Part shown: piece after piece, positions 1 to 10,790 of the stretch
How the letters are laid out: the number at the start of each line of letters is the position of its first letter
Position numbering within the stretch: position 1 is the first letter of the stretch
From: Forficula auricularia
Taxonomy: Eukaryota > Arthropoda > Insecta > Dermaptera > Forficulidae
Assembly: GCA_024734495.1 (NCBI GenBank)
Contig: JALMQS010000153.1
Location: 8,457,294 to 8,521,293 of the forward strand
Direction of reading: 5' to 3'
DNA: 64,000 nucleotides
Notes under the pieces: generated by a model
What the model was told of the DNA's origin: nothing
Database searches by the model: none
Seen by the model: only the letters and a program-made list of their open reading frames with translations
Position numbers and translations under genes: made by a program

Positions 1-518
1 ACAATTTTTTTAAGCAATAAAATTACATATTTGACACTTGGTGCCTATGGTATAGCTTACTTTATCATTTTATTTCTTTCATAGCATTCCTTCAAATATA
101 TAGTCTTTTTGTCTTCAATTTTAATTTTTTAGTGCATAAAAAAAATTATTTTGCCATCTTTTACTGCATATATTTGCATATTACAAAGTATTCTGCATAT
201 TACTTGCATATTTCAGGCTTTTTAATTGCATATTTTGGCAGTTTTTACTGCATAAAAATCCGGTCTCTATTCATAAGATATGTCTTTGGAGTGTGATTTT
301 TTAAAGGAGATAAACTTTTTGGCCGTTATACAGGTTTTACATTTCAAATTGAACATTTTACAAATCAAATTGAACAGTTAAATAATTTATTCATTGGCTA
401 TTTATTTACAAACATAATAATTTAATAAATAAATATATAAGTACAATGTAGATGTACATAATATACATATAATTAAGGATTATTTTTAATGAAAAAGAAT
501 TAGTTAAATTATTATATA

Positions 519-1040
519 CACTGTGGTGCAAAAAAATCGAGCCATCAATAAAACAATTTATTAAATTGTAAATCATTTTTAATTTTTTTACAAGTTTCCA
601 TATATATATTATTGAAATTATTGCTCATTGAAAGTGTACTTGCCACTTGTCGTTGACTTAGCCCTTGATTAATTAGGCACATAATTTGAACTGGTTGAAC
701 TTCAGAAATATCCATTTTGTATATTTTATGTTTCTATCAATGATGCTTAATTCAAAATGATTCTTTTTATTGAGATTTTAAATGGAATTTGATCTTTTAT
801 TAAAACTTTATTTAAATGTAAAGAGATATTGAGAAATTATGATAATTTGTAATTGTATCTTTTAATTTAATTTTACTTATTTTTTTTTTATAAAATTCAA
901 AAATAATCGACAATATTTATTGAATAATGTTAGTTTAAGAGTTAATAGAACAAATTATATCGTTATTTGTAAAAATTTTAAAGATAATTTGCTATTTAAT
1001 AAAGTTTTCATTGGTGGCTCAATTTTTTTGCACCGCACTG
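519..1040. mobile_element. Tc1/mariner-type non-autonomous element
   Basis: Inverted termini of about 38 bp read CACTGTGGTGCAAAAAAAT on the left and, reverse-complemented, CAGTGCGGTGCAAAAAAAT on the right. Both are flanked by TA (517-518 and 1041-1042), the target duplication of this superfamily. It carries a short piece of Tc1 transposase on the minus strand (next entry). It lies in the putative norpA intron 3. Confidence 0.75.
554..715 (-). pseudogene. Tc1-like transposase N-terminal fragment
   Basis: An ATG at 715-713 opens a 53-codon frame. Its first about 30 residues (MDISEVQPVQIM, then NQGLSQRQVASTLSMS) are the first helix-turn-helix of a Tc1 transposase: the GLSQRQVA segment is the usual recognition helix turn. 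The frame then degenerates and stops; the second DNA-binding helices and the whole DDE catalytic domain are missing. It is a relic inside the 519-1040 element, not a gene. Confidence 0.65.
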
Positions 1041-1761
1041 TATACATTATAATTATAACATAAATTTGTCACGCTAAAATAATTAAAAATAGTGCAAATA
1101 CTTACTATGTAATTTATGATGACTTACAATATGTATATGGTAGTATGTATTACATAATTAAGGTTAGTTTTTAAAAACTTCCCTAAACATGTTTGTACTT
1201 ATGTACAGTTAAACAAAAAATATACATAAATACATATGTATGTACGTAAATTTAATTTATAAACGTTCTTTTGCGGCAGTTACTGACGGAATCTTATGTA
1301 GGTACTTTTTTTTTTTTTTTTTTGATTTGTAAAATGTTCAAATTGGAGTGTAAAACCTGTATACAAATAACACCTACCGCTAAAAAAGTTTCGCTTCCCC
1401 AGTGAGCTTATGTGGATGAGGCTCACCCAGATTTGTGATAAAAAACTGAAAATTTTTACAAATTATATTATTTCCCTTCCAGCAGGGAAATAAAATATAT
1501 TATTTCCGAGATATTTGTTATTTCTCTGCTAGCAGGCAAATAATATATTATTGCCCGCTCAGAGTTTTGTGGAGAATAATATTCCACATTAAGCGTGCTT
1601 ATTCTGATCAATAAAGTGGCTATTATGGTTAAGTCAGGAATAAATATAATAATTATAATTATATGAACAGCAATTGGATTTATTATTATCAGAAAAAGTA
1701 ATACAAATTTCCCTGAACAAAAATTTTTAATTGAGTAATAAAAATTCTAAATTATTACTAA

Positions 1762-2005
1762 GGGGCCGTCCATAAATTACGTCACACAGTAAGGGTGGAG
1801 AGAGCATCTCAAATTCGTGACAAAATGTGACAGGGGGCCCCGGGAATCTTAATTCTGATGTCACAAAAGTCAAATTAAAAAAAATTTGTGTATAAAAGTG
1901 ATAGTGTGACGTCACAATACAGGAGGGCTCAATTAAAATGTGCCAAAAGGGAAGGGAGGTTTAAAAGTTTTGAAAATTCGTGTGACGTAATTTATGGACG
2001 CCCCC
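1762..2005. mobile_element. Harbinger-like MITE with TAA target duplication
   Basis: The termini are GGGGCCGTCCATAAATTACG and its inverted match GGGGGCGTCCATAAATTACG, with TAA on both sides (1759-1761, 2006-2008). A 3-bp TWA duplication is typical of PIF/Harbinger. The inside is short, has GTGACGTCA-like sequence and no transposase. A decayed relative is at 48010-48142. Confidence 0.65.
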
Positions 2006-2245
2006 TAAATTTTAGGAAAAGATAAAGTTAGTATAAATATGTTGTAATTTTTATTTGCCAAGAAAGATATCGAAAATTTTTTAAAAATGATTTTATTAAA
2101 ATAGATTTAGTGGGGAATAATAATTGAAATTAGCTAATCTTAAATGGTAGCTATTTAACTTTATGCATTTTAGAGTTTGGGGACAATAATTAATATTGAA
2201 AGCGGTTAGATTCCCGAAGAACATCAAATCATGCGGTCAAATACT

Positions 2246-2640
2246 TGCTGACCATGTATAAAGATATAGAGTTACGTGGTTATATTTACATATCTACTCT
2301 TATTAAACGAGCAAAAATTGTATATTTATTTGTTTATATCTTTGTATCTTGGTTATATTTTGAAAACGACTCTACCGAGTTTGATGAAATTCACGGGTTA
2401 GGGGATTTTTGGTTGACAATTCGATCTGTCACGGTCTCATCTTCGACAAAATTGTCTTTGATGGGTTTTTTCGTAATCACATTAATTATTATCACGAGAC
2501 AGTCCATTTTAGTGTTTTGCCGAAAGGTAACTCTTGACCTTTTATACGCAGGCAGACAATGAGTTGCCTCAGTGCATTGTTTTAAAGGGCCGTGAAGAAC
2601 TACCGTGATTGTGGATTTTAACGTATTTTGTTCTCCGTAG
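2246..2640 (+). repeat. Dispersed repeat, copy 1 (second copy near 45.0 kb)
   Basis: About 190 bp around 2381-2570, containing GATGAAATTCACGGGTTAGG and a CGATCTGTCACGGTCTCATC segment, recur in the same order at 45028-45240. The 105-residue open frame here is not shared as a protein between the copies, so I read it as chance. Both copies are followed by a G-rich block and a CGAGC..GCTCG hairpin, so the three parts probably form one element. Confidence 0.6.
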
Positions 2641-2849
2641 GACGTTAGAAATATTAATAAACGTTCTGGTAGTTTTTTGTAAAGAACTTAAATTCCCCAA
2701 TAGAATCAACAAATACTCAGAATTTATTTAAAATATATATTTCGGATAAGCCGGTCTCAATTTTCTGAAAAAACAACACATTTTGATAGGTTTTATTTAT
2801 TAGGAATTGGATGAATAAAAATGAATCATATGGTTGAATCAAAACAGGT

Positions 2850-3115
2850 GCACGAGGTGGGGTGCAGTGGTGCAGTGGTGGGGGACCCGGGGATAGGGAG
2901 AGGTTTCGGGGGTGGGGTCAAGCGGTGTAGGGGTACAGTGGGCGAATACTATATATATTTGTATTTTTTTTTTAAGTTGAAAACGGCTCTCAAATAAGAA
3001 TCGACTTTATCAGAATTTGACATTAAAAATAATATTAAAATAAATGGTTTTAACTGAAGGAAGAAGTTACCGAGCATCGCTCGATGACTGCAGGCCTACT
3101 AGAATCTTACAGCTA
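2850..3115 (+). repeat. G-rich block plus CGAGC hairpin
   Basis: 2850-2945 is strongly G-rich on the plus strand (runs of GGGG separated by GT, GC or A). At 3071-3083 there is a short hairpin, CGAGC-ATC-GCTCG. The same pair of features occurs at 45420-45600, and the hairpin part again, inverted, near 43290-43312. This looks like one end of a non-autonomous element. Confidence 0.45.
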
Positions 3116-3604
3116 CGGTTGCAGCTTTGTCGCTGGAAACAGCAAGTCATAGTGATTTTTTTCAACAGAACTGTTGGTATGTATGGTGGCTTAAATTTTT
3201 TTTTAACATCTCTATTCTTTATATCTTATTTTTAATCATTGTTAAAATAATTAAAAGCATACACATATGAAATTCCATTAAAATAGGTGATACATTATCG
3301 GAGCTATGAAGCTGTGACAGACAAACGTAAGGACCGACATTACAAAATTATAAGAGCCCATAGTAATTAATTACGGAACCCTGAAAACCAAAGGACCTAC
3401 ATTCATGATCGATTTATGAAATAATTGATTAAAAGGTAAATTTTTAATTCAGAAACATTCTAATTTAATTTCGATTCAATGAGAGACTTAGAACTATTCA
3501 TTATCATGATTTGATGAACATTATTATTTATTTATCAGTAATGAAGCTGTTGAAGCTTTTATTTTCGGGATTGATTTGAAATTTTGTTAAAATCACACAT
3601 AATT

Positions 3605-3830
3605 AATTTAAATTATTATTTTTTTTTTATAAATTTTAATAAACCAATTATTTTACATGAATTAATGTATACATTGTATTTGAGCTTCGACTCCGGAGAT
3701 TACTCCTCCACCATCGAGTGTCCTTGATCATCTTTTTAACCTTGTTTTTAATAAGAGGAAAAAACTAATTAAAGAAAAAACCTCTTTTCTGATAATTATT
3801 CCAATTCCATATTTCTCCCTTAAATTATTT
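3605..3830 (+). repeat. Single monomer of the 259-bp family
   Basis: Closely matches the unit tandemly repeated at 27489-28190: a TTTTTATAAATTTTA head, a CTTCGACTCCGGAGATTAC centre and an AGAGGAAAAAACTAATTA tail. Other copies are at 17950-18090 (plus) and about 20630-20830 (minus). Confidence 0.65.
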
Positions 3831-4936
3831 ATTGAACACGAATAAATAATACAATAAAACTACGACGCTTCGATCCACTTATTCTGCAATCGTTCTCAGA
3901 AGATACGAGACTTTTTGTGTTTAATGTTCTGAAATAAAAAATTCTTCATTTGGGTTGAAAGGTCAAATTTTGAAAAAATTTAAAAAACAATTTCTAGATA
4001 TTTAATCAATTAACGTATGTTTGAAAATTGAACGCTAAAACTTTAAAAACCGAGGAGATAGAACACTATAAAAATTTCAATACCTATATAAAAATAATAA
4101 TTCTGATGGACTGGCTAAAACGGCATCTTCCTGAAGCCAAATAAATATTAAAAAAATTATTAAAATTTCCTAATTTTAATATATGATAATATTTGTTATA
4201 AAGTATTAGTGAGTTTTAAAATTAAAAAACCAATTAATAAATAAAAGATAATTGAAAAAAATGTAAACAAACTTTTTTATTGACATTTTCATCTGTCACT
4301 AATTAATTTAATTAAGAAAAAGTCAATTAAGATGAATTTTGATGAGGTCCAGACCTAGCCAGATTGTTTTCTCATCCTCAAAAATTGTTAATTGAGTTTG
4401 TTTCATCAAAATCGTTAGAGCCGTTTTAATAAAAAAAACATACAAATATATAAATAAATATACAATTTTTGCTAGTTTAATAAGAGTAGATAGATAGATT
4501 AATTATTATGTGTGATTTTAACAAAATTTCAACTCTAATTTAATTATGCTTTATCCATTCAATTTTACTATTTTAGTTTCATATTAATTCCATTAATTTA
4601 TTGATTAATAGGCGTTTACGAAAGAAATAATGTGTATGCACTTTTCAAGATTTTCTCGAATCATCTGGGGTAAATTTAATAAAGTAGGTAGAGGAGAGCA
4701 TAAAGGAAATAATTACCATTCGAGATTAATAAACCTTATTTATTGGGGGTATATCCCCCTCTAGAGACACAAAATTTGTAAGAAATTGAGTGATTTATGA
4801 AAATTCTATAGTCTTTATAATTTTAATTCATTAGGGGCGAAAAAATTAATACTGTTCTTAATATTAAAAAAAATATATATATATTATTTTCAATATATAA
4901 ACCATAAATTAAGATTAAAAATTAATTTTAGCTTAC

Positions 4937-5074
4937 CTTTGCAGTTTCGGGATCAGAGCATATAACATGTTGATAATTTATGTTGATATAATCAGTTCCA
5001 CTACATATGGTCAAAGATTTATCTTCCAGATTTTGACCATGTTTATTTAAAAGTTGATTATAAAGTCTAAGATC
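4937..5074 (-). CDS. norpA: norpA coding exon 3 (PH domain, continues left)
   Basis: Third coding exon of a phospholipase C beta of the norpA (PLC-beta-4) type, the enzyme that hydrolyses PIP2 to diacylglycerol and IP3 downstream of Gq, best known from insect phototransduction. The exon is 138 nt, 46 codons, phase 0 at both ends. The acceptor is TTTTCTAG|GAT and the donor AAG|GTAAGC. It encodes DLRLYNQLLNKHGQ..., then LTICSGTDYININYQHVICS and DPETAK, which matches the middle of the PLC-beta PH domain; the ICS-x-TDYINI-x-Y-x-HVIC pattern is especially characteristic. It splices in frame after exon 2. No following exon is in the window, so the EF-hands, catalytic X/Y barrel and C2 domain lie outside. 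Family match is from memory, not a search. Confidence 0.88.
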
Positions 5075-5140
5075 CTAGAAAATGAAAGAGGTATTTTGTA
5101 AAAATTAAAATACTATATATTTAAATCACAAATATATTTA

Positions 5141-7113
5141 CAGATAACCCTCCTATAACACGTTAGATAGGTTCCTAGAAAATGCCGTGTTGTGTGAAAC
5201 CGTGTTATATGAGACCCCAGAGGAAGTACATATAGGGGGTTTTTGTTCCGAAAACTTATTAAAAACAAATATTTTTTTTTTTTAATTCCAAATAAGCAAC
5301 TTAATTTTTATCTTTTTCTTTAAATTTACAAAAAAAAAAAAAAAACTGAACAACTTTCATAAGAACTATTTTTTTATACGACATCAAATAAACAAAATAT
5401 TAAATCAATTAGATCTCAAAAAAATCCAAATAATAATTATTCTTAACAATTATTCAACTTAATTATTAAATAATAATGATCAAATATTTAATTATTAAAT
5501 AAATAATTTAATAATAATTAATAATTTAATACTTTTCCGACAATGTTCTGTGACATTCCAGAGTGTATCGCAAGTCTTCTGGATGAATTCCAGTTCCAAT
5601 TTCCTTATTTTTTTAACAGATTTTCAACACGATAAAATGAAGCTTATGAGGGTGTATTCCTATCAGGAAAACGCTCGGCATCCATTTCAATGACAGCCCC
5701 ATAACATATCTTCCACATTCACATTTTTATTATAGTAATATCTACAATATAACTATCTACTGGATTGACATGAGAAATAAACTATTTTAAACTAAAGAAT
5801 TTTAAATACATCTATTAAGTAGAAAATAATCTCTTAAATCTGAGTATAACTAAGTTTTAAGATCATTATAAACCCTTATTTACATTGTTGTGACTTTTCA
5901 ATTTAATAATTATTTATTTAATATTTGATTATTATTTGATGAGCTTTTCGTGCGTGCCTTCGGCACGCCCTCGAAGCTCGGCCCTCCGGGCTGGTACCCT
6001 GGCGGGCGGCGTCTCGGTCCAAAAATTTTATTCCTCTTAAAACACCACACTCCAAATGTATACCTGTAAACTCCCGAAAATACATAGTCTCTTAAAAGTT
6101 TCGCCTCATTTTCGTCCTAAGAATAACAAAATTTTGATTTTTAAAAAATTATAAAAAAGTGGCAAATTATTAAAAAATAAACAAATAATATATAAAATAT
6201 AAATCAAATAAGATCTGATTAATTTATTTTTCTGTGCGCAAAGAAAAGCGAATTGAATATTTAATTTTTGAGTGGTGAGGGGGGGGGAGGAATAATTATC
6301 AATATATTTAATGTTTCTTAATTTAAAATCAATTGGAGTCTTTCATTTCAAATTACAATTACAATTATATTTCAAATTTGCCGCAAATATACCGACGGCA
6401 TCAGCGCTCCCTGTCGGCAGCATTCTCTGAGCGTTGTTACAAATTAATCTAGGCTCTTATATATAGTATAATTAAGGTAAATAATTTTTAAAAATAATTA
6501 CTAAGATTTTTTTTAAGACCTAATTGATTCATATATTTTGTTTATTTGATGTCGTATAAAAAAATACAAAAAATACAAAAAGGGGGTTTTTGTTCCGAAA
6601 ACTTATTAAAAACTAATATATTTTTTTTAATTCCAAATAAGCAACTTAATTTTTATTAAAAATAGCACAAAACGAAAAGAAATAAAAAATATTATTTTTA
6701 TTAATGCGACCTATTTATTGAATAATTTTTTTTTGAACTTTTTAGGTAATATATTTGCAATTCAAAAATACATAACGTAATATTTTTAAAGGAGGCAATA
6801 AAAGAGTAACGTGTCTACTGCTGGAGAAATAAATAATTTTATAAAAATTCTGCTACTCTCGGCAAAAAGAAACTTTTGATCTAGTATTTTTAGTGATAAT
6901 TTATTCAGCGAGTACAAGGATTTAATCAGGGGTGCCCACGGAGGCGCAATCATTGTTATCTAGTGCTGTAGAAGTAGAGTGTTGTACAAAGGTTTTCGCA
7001 ATTTTTTTTATCGTGTTACAGGTTGTAGTGTTATACAACGTTTCCCGCAATTTATCCTATCGTGTTAGAGCGAAACCGTGTTGTAAGATGCCGTGATGTA
7101 CGAGGACTATCTG
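5141..7113. mobile_element. pogo/Tigger-like element in norpA intron 2
   Basis: Ends are CAGATAACCCTCCTATAACACG and, inverted, CAGATAGTCCTCGTACATCACG, each next to TA (5139-5140, 7114-7115). CAG..CTG ends with TA duplication fit pogo/Tigger. No transposase frame is left. Inside are pieces of the long-inverted-repeat family seen at 24.3 and 58.4 kb (5330-5560 and 6490-6560) and the GC-rich hairpin cluster at 5941-5992, so it has taken several insertions. A TTTTTGTTCCGAAAACTTAT segment is present twice in direct orientation (about 5236 and 6583). Confidence 0.6.
5941..5992 (+). other. GC-rich nested hairpins in AT-rich intron
   Basis: GAGCTT (5941-5946) pairs with AAGCTC (5974-5979). Inside it GCGTGCC (5952-5958) pairs with GGCACGC (5962-5968) across a TTC loop, and GCCC (5981-5984) pairs with GGGC (5988-5991) just after. 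The GC content is far above the surroundings. It resembles the GGCCCGCCTTCGCCGGCCC heads at 9780 and 31360, so it is probably a repeat-element head rather than a cellular RNA. Confidence 0.4.
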
Positions 7114-7166
7114 TATTATTATTATTATTAGTTTTTTTTATTGATTTTAGACATTTTTTGACCTAC

Positions 7167-7226
7167 CTTTGGTAAACCTCCAGCTCGAATATCACTCACT
7201 TGACACAGCTCAATAACATCTCCTTC
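7167..7226 (-). CDS. norpA: norpA coding exon 2
   Basis: A 60-nt exon, 20 codons, phase 0 at both ends, with acceptor ATTCTAG|GAA and donor AAG|GTAGGT. It reads EGDVIELCQVSDIRAGGLPK. Joined to exon 1 it gives ...YWKSEER-EGDVIELCQVSDI..., which is the expected continuous PH-domain sequence of norpA-type PLC beta; DVIELCQVSDIRAGG is nearly invariant in this family as I remember it. The exon is far too short to stand out as an open frame. It is separated from exon 1 by a 3.7 kb repeat-filled intron and from exon 3 by a 2.1 kb intron holding the pogo-like element. Confidence 0.88.
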
Positions 7227-7355
7227 CTAGAATATAATTTATTTAAATTAGATTAAGAATTGTTTGGATTAATCTTATCCATAATTTAATTACAATAATT
7301 TATAAAATCTTATGAAATTGCATTAATAAATTAAATTCATAGTTTTATATTGAAT

Positions 7356-7400
7356 AAAACGGACGATTCGTCACTATACTAGTGACTTCTTCAGCGAGTT
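7356..7400 (-). ncRNA. Hammerhead-like motif F1
   Basis: Minus strand, in order: AACTCG, CTGAAGA, A, stem II GTCAC / GTGAC (5 bp perfect, 7-nt loop TAGTATA), GAA, TCGTC, CGTTTT. The core CTGANGA and GAA are intact, but position 15.1 is T instead of A, and stem I pairs only partly. Pairs with F2 at 10791-10835 in the opposite orientation; the flanks (TATTGAATAAAAC here, GTCTTATTCAATA there) match too. Confidence 0.4.
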
Positions 7401-7621
7401 ATATTCTTCAATTCAATTGTCTGATATTATTATATGAAATCCATTCTATCTTTTTTAATTTATCTTATTCTGATCAGATCTGATTTCGCTTTCTGCGGTT
7501 CTTTGTTTTAACTATAATGAAAAATTATATTTTTTCTTTTGTTAAGGGAGAATGGTGTAGGTTCTTGGTGAAACATATTTTTAATAAAATAATGAAAATT
7601 TAAAAAATTAAAATATATATA

Positions 7622-7908
7622 CAGGGTAGGTCCCAAATTCATGGTACAAACTTTAATGGTAGGTACAGGACATTGTAACAATGAGTTATTGTATAGGAAT
7701 GTATAGTGTAATAAGTATATGTAATATGTATATGTATGTATAGTGTAATAGTAATATAGTGTATAATGTATGTATAATGTATAGCCGTTATTTCCCCGTT
7801 TACGCCTCACCGCGTCATTTGCGACTATACATTCCTATACAATAACTCATTGTTACAATGTCCTGTACCCACCATTAACGTTTGTACCATGAATTCGGGA
7901 CCACCCTG
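7622..7908. mobile_element. Mariner-like MITE with long inverted ends
   Basis: CAGGGTAGGTCCCAAATTCA opens it and the inverted match (CAGGGTGGTCCCGAATTCA when reverse-complemented) closes it, both beside TA (7620-7621, 7909-7910). The arms extend about 85 bp, through ATGGTACAAAC and GTACAGGACATTGTAACAA. The middle is a TATGTA-rich simple repeat. No protein. Confidence 0.65.
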
Positions 7909-7964
7909 TATATATATTTCTAGGTAGGTTTCACATAATAAAAGACAAGATGCTTATTAGCATG

Positions 7965-8008
7965 ACTCTCTATATATTTCGGGTCACGAACCCATCTTCA
8001 GGAGTTCA
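7965..8008 (-). ncRNA. Hammerhead-like motif C1
   Basis: Minus strand: GAACTC, CTGAAGA, T, stem II GGGT / ACCC (loop TCGTG), GAA, AT-only stem III (ATATATA), then GAGAGT. Stem I is ACTC/GAGA-GT with about 4 pairs. The base before the predicted cut is A preceded by T, allowed by the UH rule. Confidence 0.45.
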
Positions 8009-8852
8009 AAAAGAAAACTGAATACAAAAATATAAAATGGTTTAGAAGTAAAAATTTTTTAACATTAAAACAATCCCCTATTACTACCTCTTATTGTTAA
8101 ACTTGAAAAATTTTACTTCTAAACCATTTTATATTTTTAACACGCTTTTATTATCTTGACCTGTAGGTATGTATGTTTGCATGTATGTATCAAAATGTGA
8201 CGGAATCTTTCAACGTAATTTTCACCAAGTTCAAAGAGTCTGATTAATTTGAATATTTGCATTCGTATTAAGAACCGATGACAATACAATAATTTTAAAC
8301 AATCAAGGCAAAAAATTAACAGAGGGGGGAGGGGGCGAAATTTGAAAATTATAGCCCACTTTGGTCCAAACTCAACCAAAATTTGTATATATCATCTGTG
8401 GGCCTCCAGAAGGGTAAAAATACAAAAATTAACAAAAGTGGGGGGAAATTGGCAAAATATACTGACTCTTGTCAAATTTGGTCAAGTTTAGCGATGTACC
8501 CGTGGAATTATACCCATTTTAAGACTAAAAAGTAAAAAAATAAATTATAGCCTAAAAAAACAAAAAAAAACAAAAAAAAACACGCTTTTGTCAGTAATGC
8601 ATTAAAAAGTATAAAATAATGTATCTAAAATCTTTTTTATGTCCAATAACTAAGTCAAAAAGCGTGGGTCATGTTGTCGAAATTAATTAAAACTACCTCA
8701 AAGAAGCGGCTCCACGCTTTCTGACTTAGCTATTGAACATAAAAAAGTTTTTTAGGTACATTATTTTATACTTTTACTGCATTACTGACAAAAGCGTGTT
8801 TTTTTTTTTTTTTGTTTTTTTAAACAATAATTTTTATACTCAGTTTTCTCTT

Positions 8853-8896
8853 TGAACTCCTGAAGATGGGCTCGTACCCCGAAATATATAGAGTCA
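8853..8896 (+). ncRNA. Hammerhead-like motif C2
   Basis: Plus strand partner of C1: GAACTC, CTGAAGA, T, stem II GGG / CCC (loop CTCGTAC), GAA, ATATATA, GAGTC. ACTC pairs with GAGT as stem I. Oriented toward the outer end of the foldback, like C1. Confidence 0.45.
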
Positions 8897-9024
8897 TGCT
8901 AATAAGCATCTTGTCTTTTATTATGTGAAACTTACCTAGAATTATATATTTTTTAAAAATTAAATTTTTTTTTTTAATTTTCATTACTTTATTAAACATT
9001 AATGTGTTTAAGAATAAGATAAAT

Positions 9025-9749
9025 TAAATAAGCTGACGTGTTCTGATGTGGCCACTTGACTTTACCATACAACCTGGCCCCTCACTTATATTTAATATTT
9101 AATATAATTATCTATATTCATGTAGGGGGGTTAGTTTTTGCATTTTTAGACTCCTGGGGGCCCACTGATTATGTATACAAAATTTGGTTGAGTTTGGTAA
9201 ATGGTCAAGATTTTTATTTTTTGACCCCCCCCCCATTTCGGGGGTTAGTTATTGCATTTTTAGACTTCTGAGGGTCCACTGATTATGTATACAAAATTTG
9301 GTTGAGTTTGGTTAAATGGCCTAGATTTTTAATTTTAACCCCCCCCCACTCTTCACCCCTCTTAATTTTGGGTCGATATGAACCAAAATCAAATCAGCTC
9401 TTAATCTCAATGGACTAAAACTACGTGTGAAATTTGGTTTCGATATTCAAACTAGTTTTTGAGCTAGTTCGTCCACAAAAATTTGGTAACACACAGACTA
9501 ACGGACAACCAGAAAACCGGAGAGACAGACTAACAGACATTTTGACAAAACAATTATTATCTCGAAAATAATAATTTTTTCGATGTTCACTCATTAGAGG
9601 TTTTTGTAGAGCGAAATGCCATGGTTTAGCTCAATTTTTTTAATCCTAATAGTTTCAGCCGTTTTTGAGATATTTCGAAAAAAAGAAGGAAAAAAAAACA
9701 CTTTTTTCATGCATGATTACAATACTTGACTATACCCTGTATGGTAAAG
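9025..9749 (+). mobile_element. Helentron/HINE-like element, copy a
   Basis: It opens TAAGCTGACGTGTTCTGATG, then has CTTTACCATACA at 9060-9071 and closes with the inverted match TGTATGGTAAAG at 9738-9749. That last segment is half of a hairpin, TATACCC-TGTATGGT. Between are two copies of a 114-bp unit (GGTTAGTTTTTGCATTTTTAG ... ATGTATACAAAATTTGGTTG ... C-tract) and a unique block with GAGCTAGTTCGTCCACAAAA. Subterminal inverted repeats, an internal minisatellite and a 3' hairpin are the layout of Helentron-associated elements (DINE/HINE). Related copies: 36640-37467, 55478-56037, 28345-29110, 52738-52960. Confidence 0.55.
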
Positions 9750-9760
9750 CAAAAATATAG

Positions 9761-10766
9761 AATACTAGCTGCAAGGCTTCGCCTCGGCGGCCCTTCATAC
9801 AGGGGGCACGCCCCTGGACCCCCAACCCACGAATCCCACCCTCACACTACACTCTCCCAGACCCATCCAGCACCCATACCCCCGCACCATGAACCCGTGC
9901 CCAACCCCCGCTCCCATACCACAGAACCCAAACCTCACCCCCCACTCCAACCCACCACACTCCCCGAAACCCACCCAGCACCCCCCCCCACCCCTCACCC
10001 CACCCACCTCGGGCCCCCAACACACGAACCCCAACCTCACCCCCCACTCCAACCCACCACACTCCAAGAAACCCACCCAGCACCCCAACCCCCGCCCCCA
10101 CACCACCACTTCAACACTCTAACCTGCACCCCCACCTCGGACCCCCACCCCGTACCACCCCACTACGCCACTGGACTCTCACCTGAACCCCCCATCCACC
10201 AACCTTGCACCACCCCCTGTGCCCCCCCCCCTCCATTTTGGGTGGTTAGTTTTTGCATTTCTAGCTCTCTAGAGGCCTACAGATTATGTATACAAAATTT
10301 GGTTGAGTTTGCTCCAAGGGCAAGAATTTATATATTTTTCTCTTCCCCCCTTTTTGGGTGAGCTTTTTGGGGAATTTTTAAACAAAAGTTGTCAGAAATC
10401 GCATCCCCTACAACTTTGCTCATTATAAAATTTCCCGTAGAGTTAATAGTTTAAGAGTTATTTGATAATTTTCATTCGTGCACTCCCCAAACCCCCTTTT
10501 GGGGTCAAAATATCAAAACGTTATATAGCTAAAAACGTAAGTTAGAAGACCTCTGATACAAATATGAAATTTCATAATAATCCCTTCAGCCGTTTTGACG
10601 TGAATCGTGAGCAACTTTTCGCGGAAACCACTGAAACAGACAGACATACAGACAGGAATTTTGTTGAGGGTGTCTTCGTTCATAACTTTGCTTGAAACGT
10701 GTGCAACCAAAATTTGGCGTGATTTGGACCAATGTACAGACAAAACCTTAATTTTATATATATAGA
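9761..10766 (+). mobile_element. GC-headed non-autonomous element, copy 1
   Basis: Starts TACTAGCTGCAAGGCTTCGCC, passes through a C-rich tract, one copy of the 115-bp unit (10235-10345) and a block that ends AGACAAAACCTTAATTTTAT, TATATAG. The second copy, 31349-32296, has the same order: GC-rich head, C-rich tract, three 115-bp units, same tail. An inverted tail fragment is at about 34043-34100. The superfamily is not clear; shared 115-bp units suggest a link to the HINE-like elements. Confidence 0.5.
9790..10230 (+). repeat. Strand-asymmetric C/A-rich minisatellite
   Basis: About 440 bp made of CCCCAACC, CCCACTCC and CCACC words, nearly free of G on the plus strand. The minus strand is therefore G-run rich and could form G-quadruplexes. 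The long proline-rich and glycine-rich frames here come from this composition. Internal duplication: CACCCCCCACTCCAACCCACC occurs twice (about 9938 and 10036). Confidence 0.65.
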
Positions 10767-10790
10767 TGTTTCGTATAATAATATCAGACA

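Larger units (their letters stand above)
1..4936 (-). other. norpA: norpA intron 3 (partial), repeat-filled
   Basis: Everything left of exon 3 appears intronic, because the donor at 4936-4935 is intact (AAG|GTAAGC on the minus strand) and I could not find the next expected PH-domain exon down to position 1. Known contents are listed separately: a Tc1-type relic, a Harbinger-like MITE, a repeat with a G-rich block, and one 259-bp-family monomer. The stretches 1-515, 1045-1758, 3120-3600 and 3840-4930 are AT-rich sequence in which I see no gene. Confidence 0.6.
7919..8945. mobile_element. Foldback element, family C, nested palindromes
   Basis: Outer arms 7919-8010 and 8852-8945 are inverted copies (TAGGTAGGTTTCACATAATA ... 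inverted at the right end), each ending in a hammerhead-like motif. Inside are two further inverted pairs: about 8025-8070 with 8090-8137, and 8581-8665 with 8715-8802 (CACGCTTTTGTCAGTAATGC and its inverse). The open frame at 8137-8379 on the minus strand is repeat sequence. Confidence 0.6.

Noticed and set aside
4120..4140. CTTCCTGAAGCC as another hammerhead core
   Set aside because: Contains CTGAAG but lacks a paired stem II followed by GAAA and any stem I partner.
9726..10361. 211-residue proline-rich open frame (and glycine-rich frames opposite)
   Set aside because: Produced by the C/A-rich minisatellite; frames on both strands stay open for compositional reasons, and there is no domain or second copy as a protein.
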